A stretch of DNA of 64,000 nt from Rhinopithecus roxellana (Eukaryota; Chordata; Mammalia; Primates; Cercopithecidae), in assembly GCF_007565055.1 (NCBI RefSeq), contig NC_044557.1, positions 75,898,595-75,962,594 on the forward strand, in the 5' to 3' direction. The notes under the pieces were generated by a model. That model did not search any database. It was not told the DNA's origin and was given only the letters and a program-made list of their open reading frames with translations. The position numbers were made by a program, and so were the translations under genes. This document shows, in pieces, positions 21,305 to 33,512 of this stretch. Numbering within the stretch: the stretch's first letter is position 1; every line of letters begins with the position of its first letter.

Positions 21305-21420
21305 GGTTTAATATTTCTTCTTTTTCTCTCCTTCTTTTCTACCTTTTTTCTTTTAATCTTTTCTTATTTTTGTCTCTCTCCTCATTTTATTCTTTTCTTC
21401 CTCTGTTCCTTCTTTACATA
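21305..21420. repeat. Pyrimidine-rich tract
   Basis: About 115 bp made almost entirely of T and C on the + strand, interrupted by a few A residues. Confidence 0.75.
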
Positions 21421-21599
21421 TTTTATTTATTAATTAGAAAATGTTTTATGCTTTTGGCATGCAAATTTCTTATTAAGAATAATCTCTGCACTTTTAAAAA
21501 CAACGCCCACAGGGAAAGGTATACAATAATATGGCTTAATTACATGAAATTTTTATTTTAAAAATCAAGATAAATATAATGACAATGTTCGTATGCCCA

Positions 21600-22145
21600 A
21601 GGTGATCTTTAGGACATCAGATAAGTTTGTTCATGTTTTATATATTCTGATATTCCCTGTCTTTTAACCTGCATGTTTAGATGACTTAAAATGCATGCAA
21701 TTTTGGATACTTTGGTAATGTTCATTTTATTTGTTTTGTCTCCTCTGCCTCTGTTATTCATCTATTTCTACTTTCCTGACTAGTCTTTGGCTAGTTTAAC
21801 AAACAACATTCTATTTTAATTTATGTACTATGTTTTGACTCCACATACTGTATTGTTTTCAGTTTTAGTTCTCGAGATTAAAATATACAAACAGAAGTGT
21901 TTATATTCTAGTTTGAATCAACATTTTACTGCTTCAACTGGCATGTAGAAACCTTACCACCCTGTAAGTGTCCTTTTATATTCTCCTTTGATGTTATACT
22001 TTGTATATTATATTCTCATACATTGAAAACTCCATCATACAATGCGGTAATTTTTGCTTTTAGCTGACAAATATTTTTCAAAGATCTTGAAAGTATAAAG
22101 TAATCGATTATATTTACCAATTATTTATTATTTCTTGCATCTTTT
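21600..22145 (-). mobile_element. L1M fragment, antisense
   Basis: The right part (about 21940-22145: TTTTTGCTTTTAGCTGACAAATATTTTTC and following) resembles the reverse complement of the region upstream of ORF1 in old L1M elements. The left part is weaker. Confidence 0.45.
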
Positions 22146-22916
22146 CTTTATGACCCCAAAAGATATCTCCAGACTCAGAGGCTTTTACTGAAGAATTCTA
22201 CCAAAAAACTTAGGAAGAATGAACACCAGATATGCACCAGATGGAAGAGAAGGGCATGTGTTTTATTTTATTTTATTTTTTATAAAACTAGTATTACTCT
22301 AATACAAAGGACTGACAAATACACTGCAAAAAGGAAAACGACAGATGAATGGACAGAAATATCTTTAACAAAATATTGGCAAATAGATACCAGCAATGTA
22401 TATAAAGAATTATACAGCATACCAAGTGGAGTTTATTTCAGGTATGCCAGACTGTTTCAACATTCGAAATTTAATTAATTTAATCAATCATATTAAGGAA
22501 TTAAAGAAGAAACATTGATAGGAACAGGAGGCCAAGAAATTCTAGGCAGAAAAGGGTGGGTCCCCAATGAAAACCACATGCCCCAAAGCCAAAAAGACTG
22601 AAACCACAGTCCAAAGTGAGACTTCTATCCCTGTTTTCCTGCTCGAATGTTGCCTTGTCTTAAACTCCCTATGGCTCACCCCACCCCCACCCCATTCTGT
22701 GCCAATGAAAACCCCAGACTCTGTTGGCAGAGAGAAGAAATAGCTGGACATTGGGGACTACAGCTGGATGTCAGGGAGAAGTGTCTTGACTTCAAAGGGA
22801 CAAATCGATGGTGTAACTTCACAGAAGAATCCAACTGGAGATGGCCAGACTTCAGGGAAAATTACCTACCCACCCCATCCCCTTTACAGCTTCCCTTCTT
22901 TCTGAGATCCATTTTC

Positions 22917-22919
<3 letters not shown>

Positions 22920-22989
<70 letters not shown>
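22920..22989. repeat. A18 followed by (AT)26 microsatellite
   Basis: Eighteen A bases (22920-22937) and about 26 AT units to 22989, leading into ACACACACATACCCC. It sits where the nested antisense L1 meets the LTR. Confidence 0.93.
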
Positions 22990-22997
<8 letters not shown>

Positions 22998-25900
22998 TAC
23001 CCCAGTTTCTTTCTCTTTTTTTAATTTTATTTTACTTTAAGTTCTAAGGTACATGTGCACAATGTGCAGGTTTGTTACGTATGTATACATGTGCCATGTT
23101 GGTGTGCTGCACCCATTAACTCGTCATTTACATTAGGTGTATCTCCTAACGCTATCCCTCCCCCTTCCTCCCACCCCACGACAGGCCCTGGTGTGTGATG
23201 TTCCCCTTCCTGTGTCCAAGTGTTCTCATTGTTCAATTCCCACCTATGAGTGAAAACATGCAGTGCTTGGTTTTTTTGTCCTTGCGATAGTTTGCTGAGA
23301 ATGATGGTTTCCAGCCTTATCCATGTCCCTACAAAGGAGATGAACTCATCCATTTTTATGACTGCACAGTATTCCATGGTGTATATGTGCCACATTTTCT
23401 TAATCCAGTCTGTCATTGATGGACATTTGGGTTGGTTCCAAGTCTTTGCTATCACACACACCACAGTTTCTTTACTCTTTTGTTGATTAATGGGCATTTG
23501 TGTTTTTTCCATGATTTTGCAATTGCGAATTGTGCTGCTGTAAACATACATGTGCAAATATCTTTTCCATAATGATTTTTTTTTCCTCTGGGTAGATATC
23601 CAGTAGTGGGATTGATAGATCAAATAGTAGTTCTACTTTTAGTTCTTTAAGGAATCTCCACACTGTTTTCCCTAGTGGCTGTACTAGTTTACATTCCCAC
23701 CAGCGGTGTAGAAGTGTTCCCTCGTCACCGCATCCAGGCCAGTATCTACTATTTTCTGATTTTTTGATTATGGTCATTCTTGCAGGAGTAAGGTGGTATC
23801 GCATAGTAGTTTTGATCTGCATTTCCCTGATCATTAGTGATGTTGAGCATTTTTTCATATGTTTGTTGGCCACTTGTGTATCTTCTTTTGAGAATTATCT
23901 ACGAATGAATGTCCTTAGCCCACTTTTTGATAGGATTGTTTGTTTTTCTTCTTGTTAATTTGAGTTCGCTGTAGATTCTGGATATTAGTCCTTTGTCAGA
24001 TGTGTAGACTGTAGAGATTTTCTCCCACTCTGTGGGTTGTCTGTTTACTCTGCTGACTGTTCCTTTTGCCATGCAAAGCTTTTTAGCTTAATAACATCTC
24101 AGCTATTTATCTTGGTTTCTATTGCATTTGCTTTTGGGTTCTTGGTCATGAAATCCTTGCTTAAGCCAGTGTCTATAGGTGTTTTTCCAGTGTTACCTTC
24201 TAGAGTTTTTATCGTTTCAGGTCTTAGATTTAAGTCCTTAATCCATCTTGAGTTGATTTTTGTATAAGGTGAGAGATGAGGATCCAGGTTCATTCTTCTG
24301 CATGAGGCTGGCCAATTATCTAATCACCATTTGTTGGAAAAGGTGTCCTTTCCCTCCTGCTTTTTGTTTTTGTTTGCTTTGTCAAAGATCAGTTGGCTGT
24401 AAATATTTGAGTTTATTTCTGGGTTCTCTATTCTGCTCCATTGGTCTATGTGCCTATTTTTATACCAGTACTATGATGTTTTGGTGACTATGGCCTTATA
24501 ATGCAGTTTGAAATCAGATAGTGTGATATCTCCAGATTTGTTCTTTTTGCTTAGTCTTGCTTTGGCTATGAAGGCTTTTTGTTTTTTCTTTATTTCTGTT
24601 TCATATTAATTTTAGAATTGTTTTTCCTAATTCAGGGAAGAATAATGGTGGTGTTTTGATGGAGATTGCATTGAATTTATAGATTGCTTTTGGCAGTATA
24701 GTCATTTTCACAATATTGGTTCTACCCATCCGTAAGCATGGGATGTGTTTGCATTTGTTTGTGTCATGTATGATTTCTTTCAGCAGTGTTTTATGGTTTT
24801 CCTTGCAGAGGTCTTTCACCTCCTTGGTATTTTGGTATTTATTCCTAAGGTTTTGTTTTTTGTTTGTTTGTTTGTTTGTTTTGCAGCTATTGTAAAGGAG
24901 TTTAGTTCTTGATTTAATTCTCTGCTTGGTTGCTGTTGGTGTATGGAAGAGCTACTAATTTGTGTAGATTAAAATAATATCCAGAAATTTTGCTGAATTC
25001 TTCTGTCAGTTCTAGGAGCTTTCTGGAGAAGTCTTTCGGGGTTTTGACTTTCTGGGTGTTGTAAAGAGCCTTGTTTTGTCATATTACCAGAGTTGGTTTT
25101 CTGTTTTTTTCTCATTTGAGTAGGATCTGTCAGAGGGAATGTCTAGGCCTAAAGATTATTTTGTCCCATGGGTGTTCCCTTGATATAGTACTCTCCCTTT
25201 TTTCCTATGGCTATGGCTGAGAGTCGAGTTGTAGTGGTTGTTATTTCTTTTCTGGGTGTAGTCACCCAGCAAGTCTACCAAGCTCCAGGCCAGTAATGGG
25301 GGTTGTCTGCACAGAGTCCTGTGATGTGAGCTGTCTGTGGTTCTCTCAGTCATGGATACCAGCACCTGTTCTGTTGGAGGTGGCAGGGGGGTGAAATGGA
25401 CTCTGTGATGGTTCTTAGCCTTGGTAGTTTAATGCTTTATTTTTGTGCTGGTTGACTTCCTGCTGGGAAGTGGCAATTTCCAGAGAGCATCAACTGTGGT
25501 AGTATGGAGAGGAACCAGCAGTGTGCAGGATCCTAGAACTCCCAAGAGTATATGACCTTTGTCTTCAGCTACTAGGGTGGGTAGGAAAAGATCATCAGGT
25601 GGGGGCAGAGTTAGGTGTGTCTGAGCTCAGACTCTCCTTGGGCAGGTCTTGCTGTGGCTGCTGTGAGGGATGGGGTGAGGTTCCCAAGTCAATGGAGTTG
25701 TGTGCTTAGGAGGATTATGGCTGCTTCTGCTGAGTCAGGTGGGTTGTCAGGGAGGTGGGGGAAAACTGACAGTCAAAGGCCTCATCCAGCTCCCAGGCAA
25801 TCCAAAGGGCTGGTCTCACTCCCACTGTGCCCTCCCTGACAGCACCAACTCTGTTTCCAGGCAGTGGGCAAGGCAGGCTGAGAACTTGCCACAGGCTACC

Positions 25901-26944
25901 TCCCAGCTCCAAAAAAAAGGGCTTTAGTTTTTCTTCCATCTGTGGAGTCTGCATGCCAGATTCCTGCCTTCCCCCAAGTACTGGCCAGGAGGCTTCTCGA
26001 CCAGTTCAAATTGTTACAAAGTTCAACTGGAGACTTCCTTCTCCATGTGGCATTTTCACTTCACCTCTGGCCACCCTCCCGAAGGATCCCTGTGATGCCA
26101 GGCAGGAGTGGCCTGCTTGGGGACTCAGCAAGCTCCCAGTGCCATTCTCACTGCTTCCTCTACCCCAGTATTTCACTCAGTTCTGTAAGTTGACTCAGCT
26201 CTGGGTATGGTCTTAATCTTCTCCTGCAAACTAGACCTTCAGTTTCCCCTACAGGAGTGTGTGTTCAGGGGCAGAGGATCTCCCTTTTCCTCTTCTCCAG
26301 TTGGGGCATTCACAGTATTTGGGGTGTCTCCCAGGTTCTGCAGGAGCAGTCCACTTCCTTCAGAGGGTCTGTGGATCCTCTTGAGATTCCTGATTTATTC
26401 CTGCAGTCAAGTCATTCTGGAGCTAAAATTCACTTTGTGAGTCTCCACACAGCTGCTCGGTCCATCCAAGTTTGAGCTGCAATCTCACTGAGAGCCACTT
26501 TCAGTGGCAATAGCATCTTCCACATTTACTACCCTTCAATTAGTTTAGGTGACCTCATTTTTCCTGGATGCCAGACAAGAGTTCAGGAGCCACAAGTGTA
26601 GATACAAAAGTCTATCACACTGGCCCTTTGCCCTCGCTGGTGGAGGGCAGCTGCCTCACGCAAAGGGGTGGAGGGCCCACTGAGCTGTTAACACTTAAAC
26701 TGTCCACAGATGGCAGAGCTAAAAGAGCACTGTAACATGCCGTCTGGGGCTTCATGGGTTGCAGGTACCCCCACCTAGATGCTGCTGCAGGCAGGGCCCA
26801 CATGGAGTTTGCTTCTGCTGATGTCCAAAAGCACTTGCTCTGGCTCCTGAACCCACTCACCTTCATGCTCCCTCCTGCGAGGGTTAGAATGCAGCTGGTC
26901 TCAGTGTGTGGAGTTTGATCCGGTCGGCACCAAAGCAACCAGTC
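22990..26944 (-). mobile_element. L1PB-like, antisense, long 5'UTR, internal deletion
   Basis: Read on the minus strand: a 5'UTR of about 1.86 kb (about 26944-25083), an ORF1 start at 25082-25080 (Met-Thr-Lys-Gln-Gly-Ser, typical of L1PB-type ORF1), then after about nine codons an abrupt jump near 25058 into ORF2 sequence running down to about 23461. The rest of ORF1 and the N-terminal half of ORF2 are missing. The 5'UTR is GC-richer than its surroundings, which explains the overlapping short open frames at 25521-26475. The exact 5' boundary against the LTR is uncertain by tens of bases. Confidence 0.78.
23015..23453 (-). mobile_element. Young L1PA 3' fragment, antisense, 5'-truncated
   Basis: About 440 bp matching the reverse complement of an L1PA 3'UTR and ORF2 C-terminus; the minus frame at 23075-23623 is ORF2-like (KTWNQPKCPSMTDWIKKMWH). 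It interrupts the older L1. Imperfect direct repeats of the ACACACA..CAGTTTCTTT..CTC block lie at about 22990-23014 and 23454-23478. Confidence 0.82.
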
Positions 26945-28487
26945 GGTTCCAGCTGCTCATGCACGCCAGTTCCTGCCTCATTTGTTCACAAACTCACTCC
27001 CTTGAGGAGTTGAGAGCAGCAGGTTAAGCCAACAAGGCACCCCTGTCGCGAGTCTCATGAATGGGTCAAGGAAATATCCTGCTTCAACATCATATGGTCA
27101 TTTCAATTGATTAAGAAAAAACATCCAACTATATTCAACACCCATTCATGGTAAAATCATAAGCAAGTTAGAAAGGAGCAAAACTTCAACGTGATTAAGA
27201 GCATGTAGGAAAAGTCCTGTAGCTAACATTATACTTAACAGTGAAAGACTGAATGTTTTTCCTCTAAGAACAGAAACAAGACAAGGACATCTATTCTTAC
27301 CATTTTTATTCCACATAGTGCTGGAGTGAAACAAGGAAAAAGAGGCAAATAAAATACAAAATGGAAAGAAAGAAATAAAACAATATACTAACATTTGAAA
27401 TTAATTTCTGTGTAGAAAATTTTAAAGAATTTATTTTTAAAATCCTAAAATAAATATGTTCAACAAGGCCTCAGGGTCAGATCAACCTACGAAAATATCA
27501 ATTTCTATATATTAGCAAGGAACATATGGACCCCGAAACTGAAAATAGAATACCAATCACTGTCATTCAAAAAAAGAGCTATGTTAAGCCTAACAAAACA
27601 TATGCAGGATTTGTAGGCTGAAATTAAAAAAAAATCTGATAAAAGAAGTTAAATAAAATATATGTTCATAGAGTGGAAGACTCAACATCATAAATATGTC
27701 AGTTCTTTCCAAATTCATATACAAGTTTCTTGTAATTACTATAAAAATCTTGGCCAGATACTTTGACTAAGCAAGATTATTCTAACATTTATATAGAAAG
27801 AAAAGGAATTAGATTAGCTCAAATCATTTTGAAAAAGTAAAATTGATGGAATTAATCTATTTCATTTTGAGAAAATGTGAAAATGACAATGACCTAAAAA
27901 GATGATCAATATCATTAGCCACTGGAAGAAATGCAAATTAAAATCACAATGTGATAGTCCACAAACCTATCAGAATGGCTAAAGTAAAATTTAAAAAAAA
28001 TCATGACAACATGAAAAATTAATGATATCAACAGGGAAAGTAGATAACTTTGTATTGATCATGGGCATGTGAAATGGGAAAGCTATTCTGAAAAACAGAT
28101 AGTCAATTTCTCATTTAACTAAACATGTAACTCACAATAGCAAGGAATTAAACTCCTGGGGATTTATCTCAAATAAATGATAACTTCTATTCACATAAAT
28201 ACATGTAATTTCCACAGCTGCTTTATTCATAATTGCCTCAAACCAGAAACAATTCTGATGTGTCTAAATCGGTTAATGGATCAACAAACTATGGTACATC
28301 TATGCCATGGAATACTCCTCTGCAATGAAAAGAAGCAACATCTGGATGAATTTCCAGGGAATTATGCTGAGTAAACAAAACAAAACACAAAACACAACTT
28401 AAAGGTTACAAACTGCATAATCCCATTTATATGACACTCTTGAAATTATAAAATTACAGAAATGGGGGACAGACTTAGTTTTCAGAA

Positions 28488-29019
28488 TACATTAGTGTTG
28501 CTCAGAGACACAGAACTAATGGGATATATCTGTATCTCTATTTATATATTTATCTTTATCTATCTATCTGTAGATGTATGTAACTATATATCTATTGATC
28601 AATCAACAACTGATCTGTCTATGTATGTATGTATCTAGCTAGCTAGCTAGAATTAGAAGAGAGTTTTATTTTAAAGAATTGGCTCACATAGTTGTAAGGA
28701 ATGCCAAGTCCAAAATCTGTAAGGCAGACTGAACTGGCAAGCTGGAAACTCAGACAGGGGTGATTTTCCACCTTGGGTTTAAAATTTGCAGCACCAGACA
28801 GTGACTAAAAGCTCAGGCAGGAATTCTTGTCCAGGAAACCTCAATTTTTGTTCTTAAGGTCTTCAATTGATTTGATGAGGTCCACCCACATTATGGAGGG
28901 TAAGTTTTACTTGAGGTCACTAATTGTAAAAGTTACCCATGTCTGCAAAACACCTTCACAACAACACATAGATTAGAGTTTGATTAAATTCCTGATGCAT
29001 AATAATACTAGCCATCACA
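28488..29019 (-). mobile_element. Solo LTR-like repeat, antisense
   Basis: On the minus strand it starts TGTGATGGCTAG at 29019. It contains AATTCTTTAAAATAAAA, which includes a poly(A)-signal-like AATAAA at about 28671, and ends near 28488 with a GTTCTGTGTCTCTGAGC block. The interior holds TATC/TAGC simple repeats at 28552-28650. It resembles a common mammalian LTR whose family name I cannot give. No clear flanking duplication. Confidence 0.62.
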
Positions 29020-29827
29020 CAGGAGTATACTGCCTGAGTTCTAATAGAAATTGCTCCCAAAATAGAGATAAAGTGATTCATATGCAATATTTTGACCTCA
29101 GTTAAAACCAATTAATTACATTTTATTTCAGGTGTAGAAACAAGAAGTACATTAACATTTGGAATTCAAACTCTGATTATGGATTGTGTGCCATTTTAAA
29201 GACTACCTCATGTAAAGATGTTTTTATAAGAGGCAAATATAACTAATACATATTGATTTCCTGAGATTTGCCATAGAACCATTTACATTGAAGCAGGAAA
29301 CTACACCTTTTCCCTAAGGATCCTTTGAAGACTTGCTTAAATTGTGAACTTGTTTAGTGCACTTAATATATAGTTTAATTTGTAAAATTGAATAAAGATA
29401 AAAATATTAAAACCCAAAGTTTTATAAAATAGTCCTAGGTCCTGGAGGATAATTAAATAGAGTTTCAGACCTTCATAAAGTTGAACTTCAGAAGACTTCC
29501 TGCTGTTAAGTAATAATAAACTAATTGTGACTTTCAAGTAGAAAACCACAGGGAAGATAGCACTTCCACAAGAAATTTAAATCTGACATTAGAATCCAGC
29601 TTCTTCTTACAGTTATTATCGTTCATTCAGCTAACATTTTTCTGTCTTAAGACCATCTGGAATCTATTGTAACATTGGACATAGATTTTGCTTTTTTATT
29701 TGTGCCCAGGGCTATTGCTATTTTACAATTAAGTTATATAGCTCACAATCATTTTTACTAAACTATACATGATAGAACAAATATTACATTAAGTATGGAG
29801 ATAACGATTATTTTACTACTGATTTTT
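29020..29827. other. Unassigned sequence
   Basis: About 800 bp, AT-rich, no named repeat or exon seen. Confidence 0.5.
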
Positions 29828-29840
29828 AAGAATGATTTGA

Positions 29841-30121
29841 GGCCGGGCGCGGTGGCTCAAGCCTGTAATCCCAGCACTTTGGGAGGCCGAGGCGGGCGGA
29901 TCACGAGGTCAGGAGATCGAGACCATCCTGGCTAACACGGTGAAACCCCGTCTCTACTAAAAAATACAAAAAACTAGCCGGGCGAGGTGGCGGGCGCCTG
30001 TAGTCCCAGCTACTCGGGAGGCTGAGGCAGGAGAATGGCGTAAACCCGGGAGGCGGAGTTTGCAGTGAGCTGAGATCTGGCCACTGCACTCCAGCCTGGG
30101 TGACAGAGTGAGACTCCTTCT

Positions 30122-30166
<45 letters not shown>
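29841..30166 (+). mobile_element. AluY (Old World monkey type), very young, A46 tail
   Basis: Near-consensus AluY beginning GGCCGGGCGCGGTGGCTCAA. A perfect 13-bp duplication AAGAATGATTTGA lies at 29828-29840 and 30167-30179. The tail is a pure run of about 46 A bases (30123-30168). GAGATCTGGCCACTGCAC and ACTAGCCGGGCGAGGTGG are variants I associate with cercopithecid AluY. The intact CpGs and long homogeneous tail indicate a recent insertion. Confidence 0.96.
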
Positions 30167-30170
<4 letters not shown>

Positions 30171-30179
30171 ATGATTTGA

Positions 30180-30847
30180 GAAATAGTCTATCATATTACT
30201 CATGTAGGTACTGATTTTTACATTTGGAAGTGATATATATTTATTTCCTGATGATTTAATGTGTTTTCAGAAATTTACATACTTTATTTTTATTTTGTCA
30301 TCTCTCCTTCCTAATAGCATCTATTCCATTACAAGAAGTGGTTGTGGTTATTACTTTAAATATGTGGCACAGAACAAATACAATCAGCTGAAACAGATTG
30401 TTCCTGACTTCATTATTATTTACTGTTTTCAAAGTATTGGTTCAAATAACATTTCCTGTACAATAATCTTATAATTTAGATAAAGACAAGAAAAGAAGCA
30501 CTAATGAAAAACATTGAAAAACTGGTCTACCACTTATACTTTTCTTTTGTCTCATGTACTACCTGGTTAAAGTGAACAACTACTTTAGAAGATAAGTTGC
30601 ATGGATAATATTTAGAGTTGTCTAAGTGCTAACCAAACGTCAGTCAAAGTGACCATACAAATATATTTTGAAAGAACAGTAAAACAAGTTTGACTCCTAA
30701 TTGTGAATCTATTTTGATGTGAATTGTGGCATGTGAATAGAAATTTCATTAAAATTGAAGGATTGAAGGATTATCATTTATTTATTTATATTGATGCTGC
30801 TTACAATGGTCTCCAACATGTAACTATGACTTTTAAAGCTTTTAAAA
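30180..30847. other. Unassigned AT-rich sequence
   Basis: No gene or named repeat recognised. Confidence 0.45.
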
Positions 30848-30960
30848 TGGTGTGGTGGTATGTACCTGTAGTTTTCACTACTCAGGAAGCTGAAATAAGA
30901 GGATCATTTGAGGTCAGGGTTTGACAGCAGCTTGGACAACATAGCAAGATCCTGTCTCTA
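30848..30960 (+). mobile_element. Alu monomer (FLAM-like), diverged
   Basis: About 113 bp resembling a single left Alu monomer (GGTGTGGTGGTATGTACCTG to CATAGCAAGATCCTGTCTCT). It is followed by a T-run at 30963-30977 instead of a normal A-tail. Confidence 0.75.
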
Positions 30961-30979
30961 ATTTTTTTTTTTTTTTTGT

Positions 30980-33087
30980 AAAAAGCTTCAAAAACTTTCT
31001 ATAGTTTAAACTATTTTATATTACCTTTCAAAAATATTTTGCTATAGACTGTGCAGCTTAAGAAAGCTTCAAGTGAAAGACTGAAGCATATTAATATCCC
31101 TACAAACTTATTTATTTAGCAAGAAATAGTAAAATAACAGTTTGGCTGTATCTTCTTTTTCTAATGTACGTTCACAATCTGAAATTCAAATAAAATTATT
31201 AAAATATCTGAGGACAAATGTTTATTCCAAAAATTTACTTCTTTTATTTTTAAGCCATAAATTAAAAATTTACTTCAAGTTTCTTAGCACAGAGCTATCC
31301 AAACAAGACACAATCCCATTAGTATGCTTTCTGGAATATTAACTATGAATATGGACAAAATAATTATGTCTAAAATCTGCAGAAAGTTTTCATTTCTTAA
31401 GAAATGCCTCTTCTTCGGTCAGTTACTAGCCTGTGTTATTAAACAAATGATAGGAATGCATTCCTGCATTTAAAAAATACTCATTTTTAAATACCTTTCC
31501 ATAGGAATCTGATTATGTTATTAAGATAATACAGGTACTACCCTCACTACAAGAATAATGTGAAATTCTAAGATATGGGTAGAATAACATTTTAAGTGAA
31601 ATAAAATGAAAAGCTAGAACTTAATTGCAATAAATACAAAATAATTGCATACTTGAAATACTCCAAAACTCTTCTTCCAATGTAGAAAGAATGTATTCAA
31701 TTGCACATAATGTTTATCTAAAATTAATTAACTACTATTTTAAACAAACATATTTAAAGGTTGGTATATAGAACAAGAGTTTAATATTCTGAATATGGAA
31801 AAACCAGTAATGTAGCCATGATTTTAAAATTAGCAAATAAAATGTCAGAGTGGCTACAGTTTAGAAATTAATTAATTACTACAAGATGAGGTAGATTGTT
31901 AGGCAAGGAGCAGTTAGTCTAGGACTGTAGTAACTGGAAAAGCATTGGAGAGTTTATTATTTTATGTTTTGAAAGGATCATTTCCACTTTTCTATAGAAA
32001 ATAGACTATAGATGTTTGTATATATGGGGAATAAATTATATACAAAATAGGGTCAATCAATGTCATTGTGTGTGAGGACACCTAAATAAAGTATTGTTGT
32101 GCTGGACTTGCCATATCTCCTCTCCCCACTTCTGCTTTTCTAAAAATATCCAGCCTCATTTATATGGCTCAACTTTATTTAATAGGAGCTTAAATATTTT
32201 ATAAGAAAATGGAAATTAAATCTCAAAATAGGAAAAATATTGACAGGTGTACGTATCTGATGATTGGATATCTATCTTTTTATTGAGAGGAATGAAAAGG
32301 GCATTAAAAATTCAAACAAATATCTCAGGTATTATTTTATACAAAGTTTATAGAAGCTACAATAAATTAAAGATGACTAACAATTATAATAATGTTTATG
32401 TATATTGATTGACTTCTAGTCCTGAATTTAAGAGGACTGTTTCTCACTTATAGCTGTTTTGTTTAAGTCAGTCTACAAATTGCCACTTCACGATAGCGGG
32501 CAATCTTATGTTTTCCATAACACAGTAAGGAGCAAATACAAATAGCCATTGAAGATTTAATCCTAACAAGACTTTAAGGGAACTCATGGGGATTCTCTTT
32601 TTAATTGGTAATTGAACGGCAAACTCAAGTGTCTTGTTTAACAAAATGCACTAAGTTACCCTAGTCCACTGATGAGAGATAAAACTTTCTTTCACCGTTA
32701 GGAAAGCCTGATTTTGTTTCAATGGTTCAATATATTTATCTTTTTTAAGTGTGACAGAAAAGTGACAATGTGCTTTTTCAGGCAAAGTGGAAGAATTCAT
32801 ATTCTCTAAATTCAAACTGAAACTAACCAAGGCAAAGAATAAGTCAGTTTAGTAGGAATGGAACTCTGGTAAATAACGCAACATTCCTTCTTTGTTAATA
32901 ATCTTCATTTCTCTTATTAGCACCCATTTCTCGTATTAGCCAGCTAGCAAAAACACAATTTCAGAACATTATGTTTCTATAATTACAGCTCTCTGCTATA
33001 CTTTTGTCACCCAAGTCAGGTCTTGGGAGATTCTAAGATCCTGTCTTCTAATCAGGTTCTACTTGGAGTGAGGGTACAGCTTGTATT
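30980..33087. other. Unassigned AT-rich sequence
   Basis: About 2.1 kb. I see no exon and no repeat I can name. Confidence 0.5.
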
Positions 33088-33512
33088 TGTCAAATGAATT
33101 ACTTCCTATTGCTGCTATAACAAATTCTAACTAATTTATTAGATTAAAACAAAAATTATTCTCTTACAGTTCTGGAGGTGAGAAATCTAAAATCAAACTG
33201 TTAAAGGGGTTCAGTTCCTTCTAAAGTCTTCAGGGGAGAATCATTGCCTGGCTCATGGCCCATTCCTTCAACTCCAACTTCTTGCTTCTATTGTCACATC
33301 TCCTACCATAGCTGTTCTCCTGCCTCTCTCTTACAAGGATTCTTGTGATTAAATTAGGCCTCCACAGAGAGCCTAGGATAATCTCACTACCTCAATATCT
33401 GCAATTTAATTACATCTACAAAGCTTCTTTTACTATGTAAAATAACATATTCACAGGCACTAGGGATTAAGATGCGGGAATCTTTGGGGAGGATATGAAT
33501 CATTTTACCACA
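33088..33512 (-). mobile_element. LTR, MLT1/MaLR-like, antisense
   Basis: On the minus strand it starts TGTGGTAAAATGATTCATATCC and ends with a poly(A)-signal region (AGAACTGTAAGAGAATAATTT) and GCTATAGCAGCAATAGG-like end. Length and layout fit an old solo MaLR/ERVL-type LTR. No matching 5-bp flanks remain. Confidence 0.65.

Larger units (their letters stand above)
22516..27086 (+). mobile_element. ERV1-like solo LTR, split by a nested L1
   Basis: The element starts TGATAGGAACAGG and ends ...ATATCCTGCTTCA. A 4-bp duplication ACAT (22512-22515 and 27087-27090) bounds it inside the L1M, as expected for gammaretrovirus-like ERVs. LTR sequence is visible at 22516-22920 and about 26945-27086; the interior is a later L1 insertion. 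No internal viral genes are present, so this is a solo LTR formed by recombination. I cannot name the family with confidence. Confidence 0.72.
22155..28487 (+). mobile_element. L1M ORF2 and 3' end, sense, split by an LTR insertion
   Basis: Left part 22155-22511 matches ORF2 around the finger/palm region (GAATTCTACC, then CAGGTATGCCAGACTGTTTC, TTCAACATTCG). Right part 27091-28487 resumes at once (GTCATTTCAATTGA, ATTCAACACCCATTCATGG) and runs through the palm to the ORF2 tail and 3'UTR. No frame remains open. It is the host of the nested stack at 22516-27086. Confidence 0.85.

Noticed and set aside
23075..23623. 182-codon minus frame with ORF2-like sequence
   Set aside because: It is the decayed C-terminus of L1 ORF2 spanning the junction of two L1 fragments, not a gene.
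25521..26475. Cluster of overlapping frames of 62-129 codons suggesting an exon-rich region
   Set aside because: The segment reads as an L1PB-type 5'UTR in reverse; GC-rich composition produces long chance frames.
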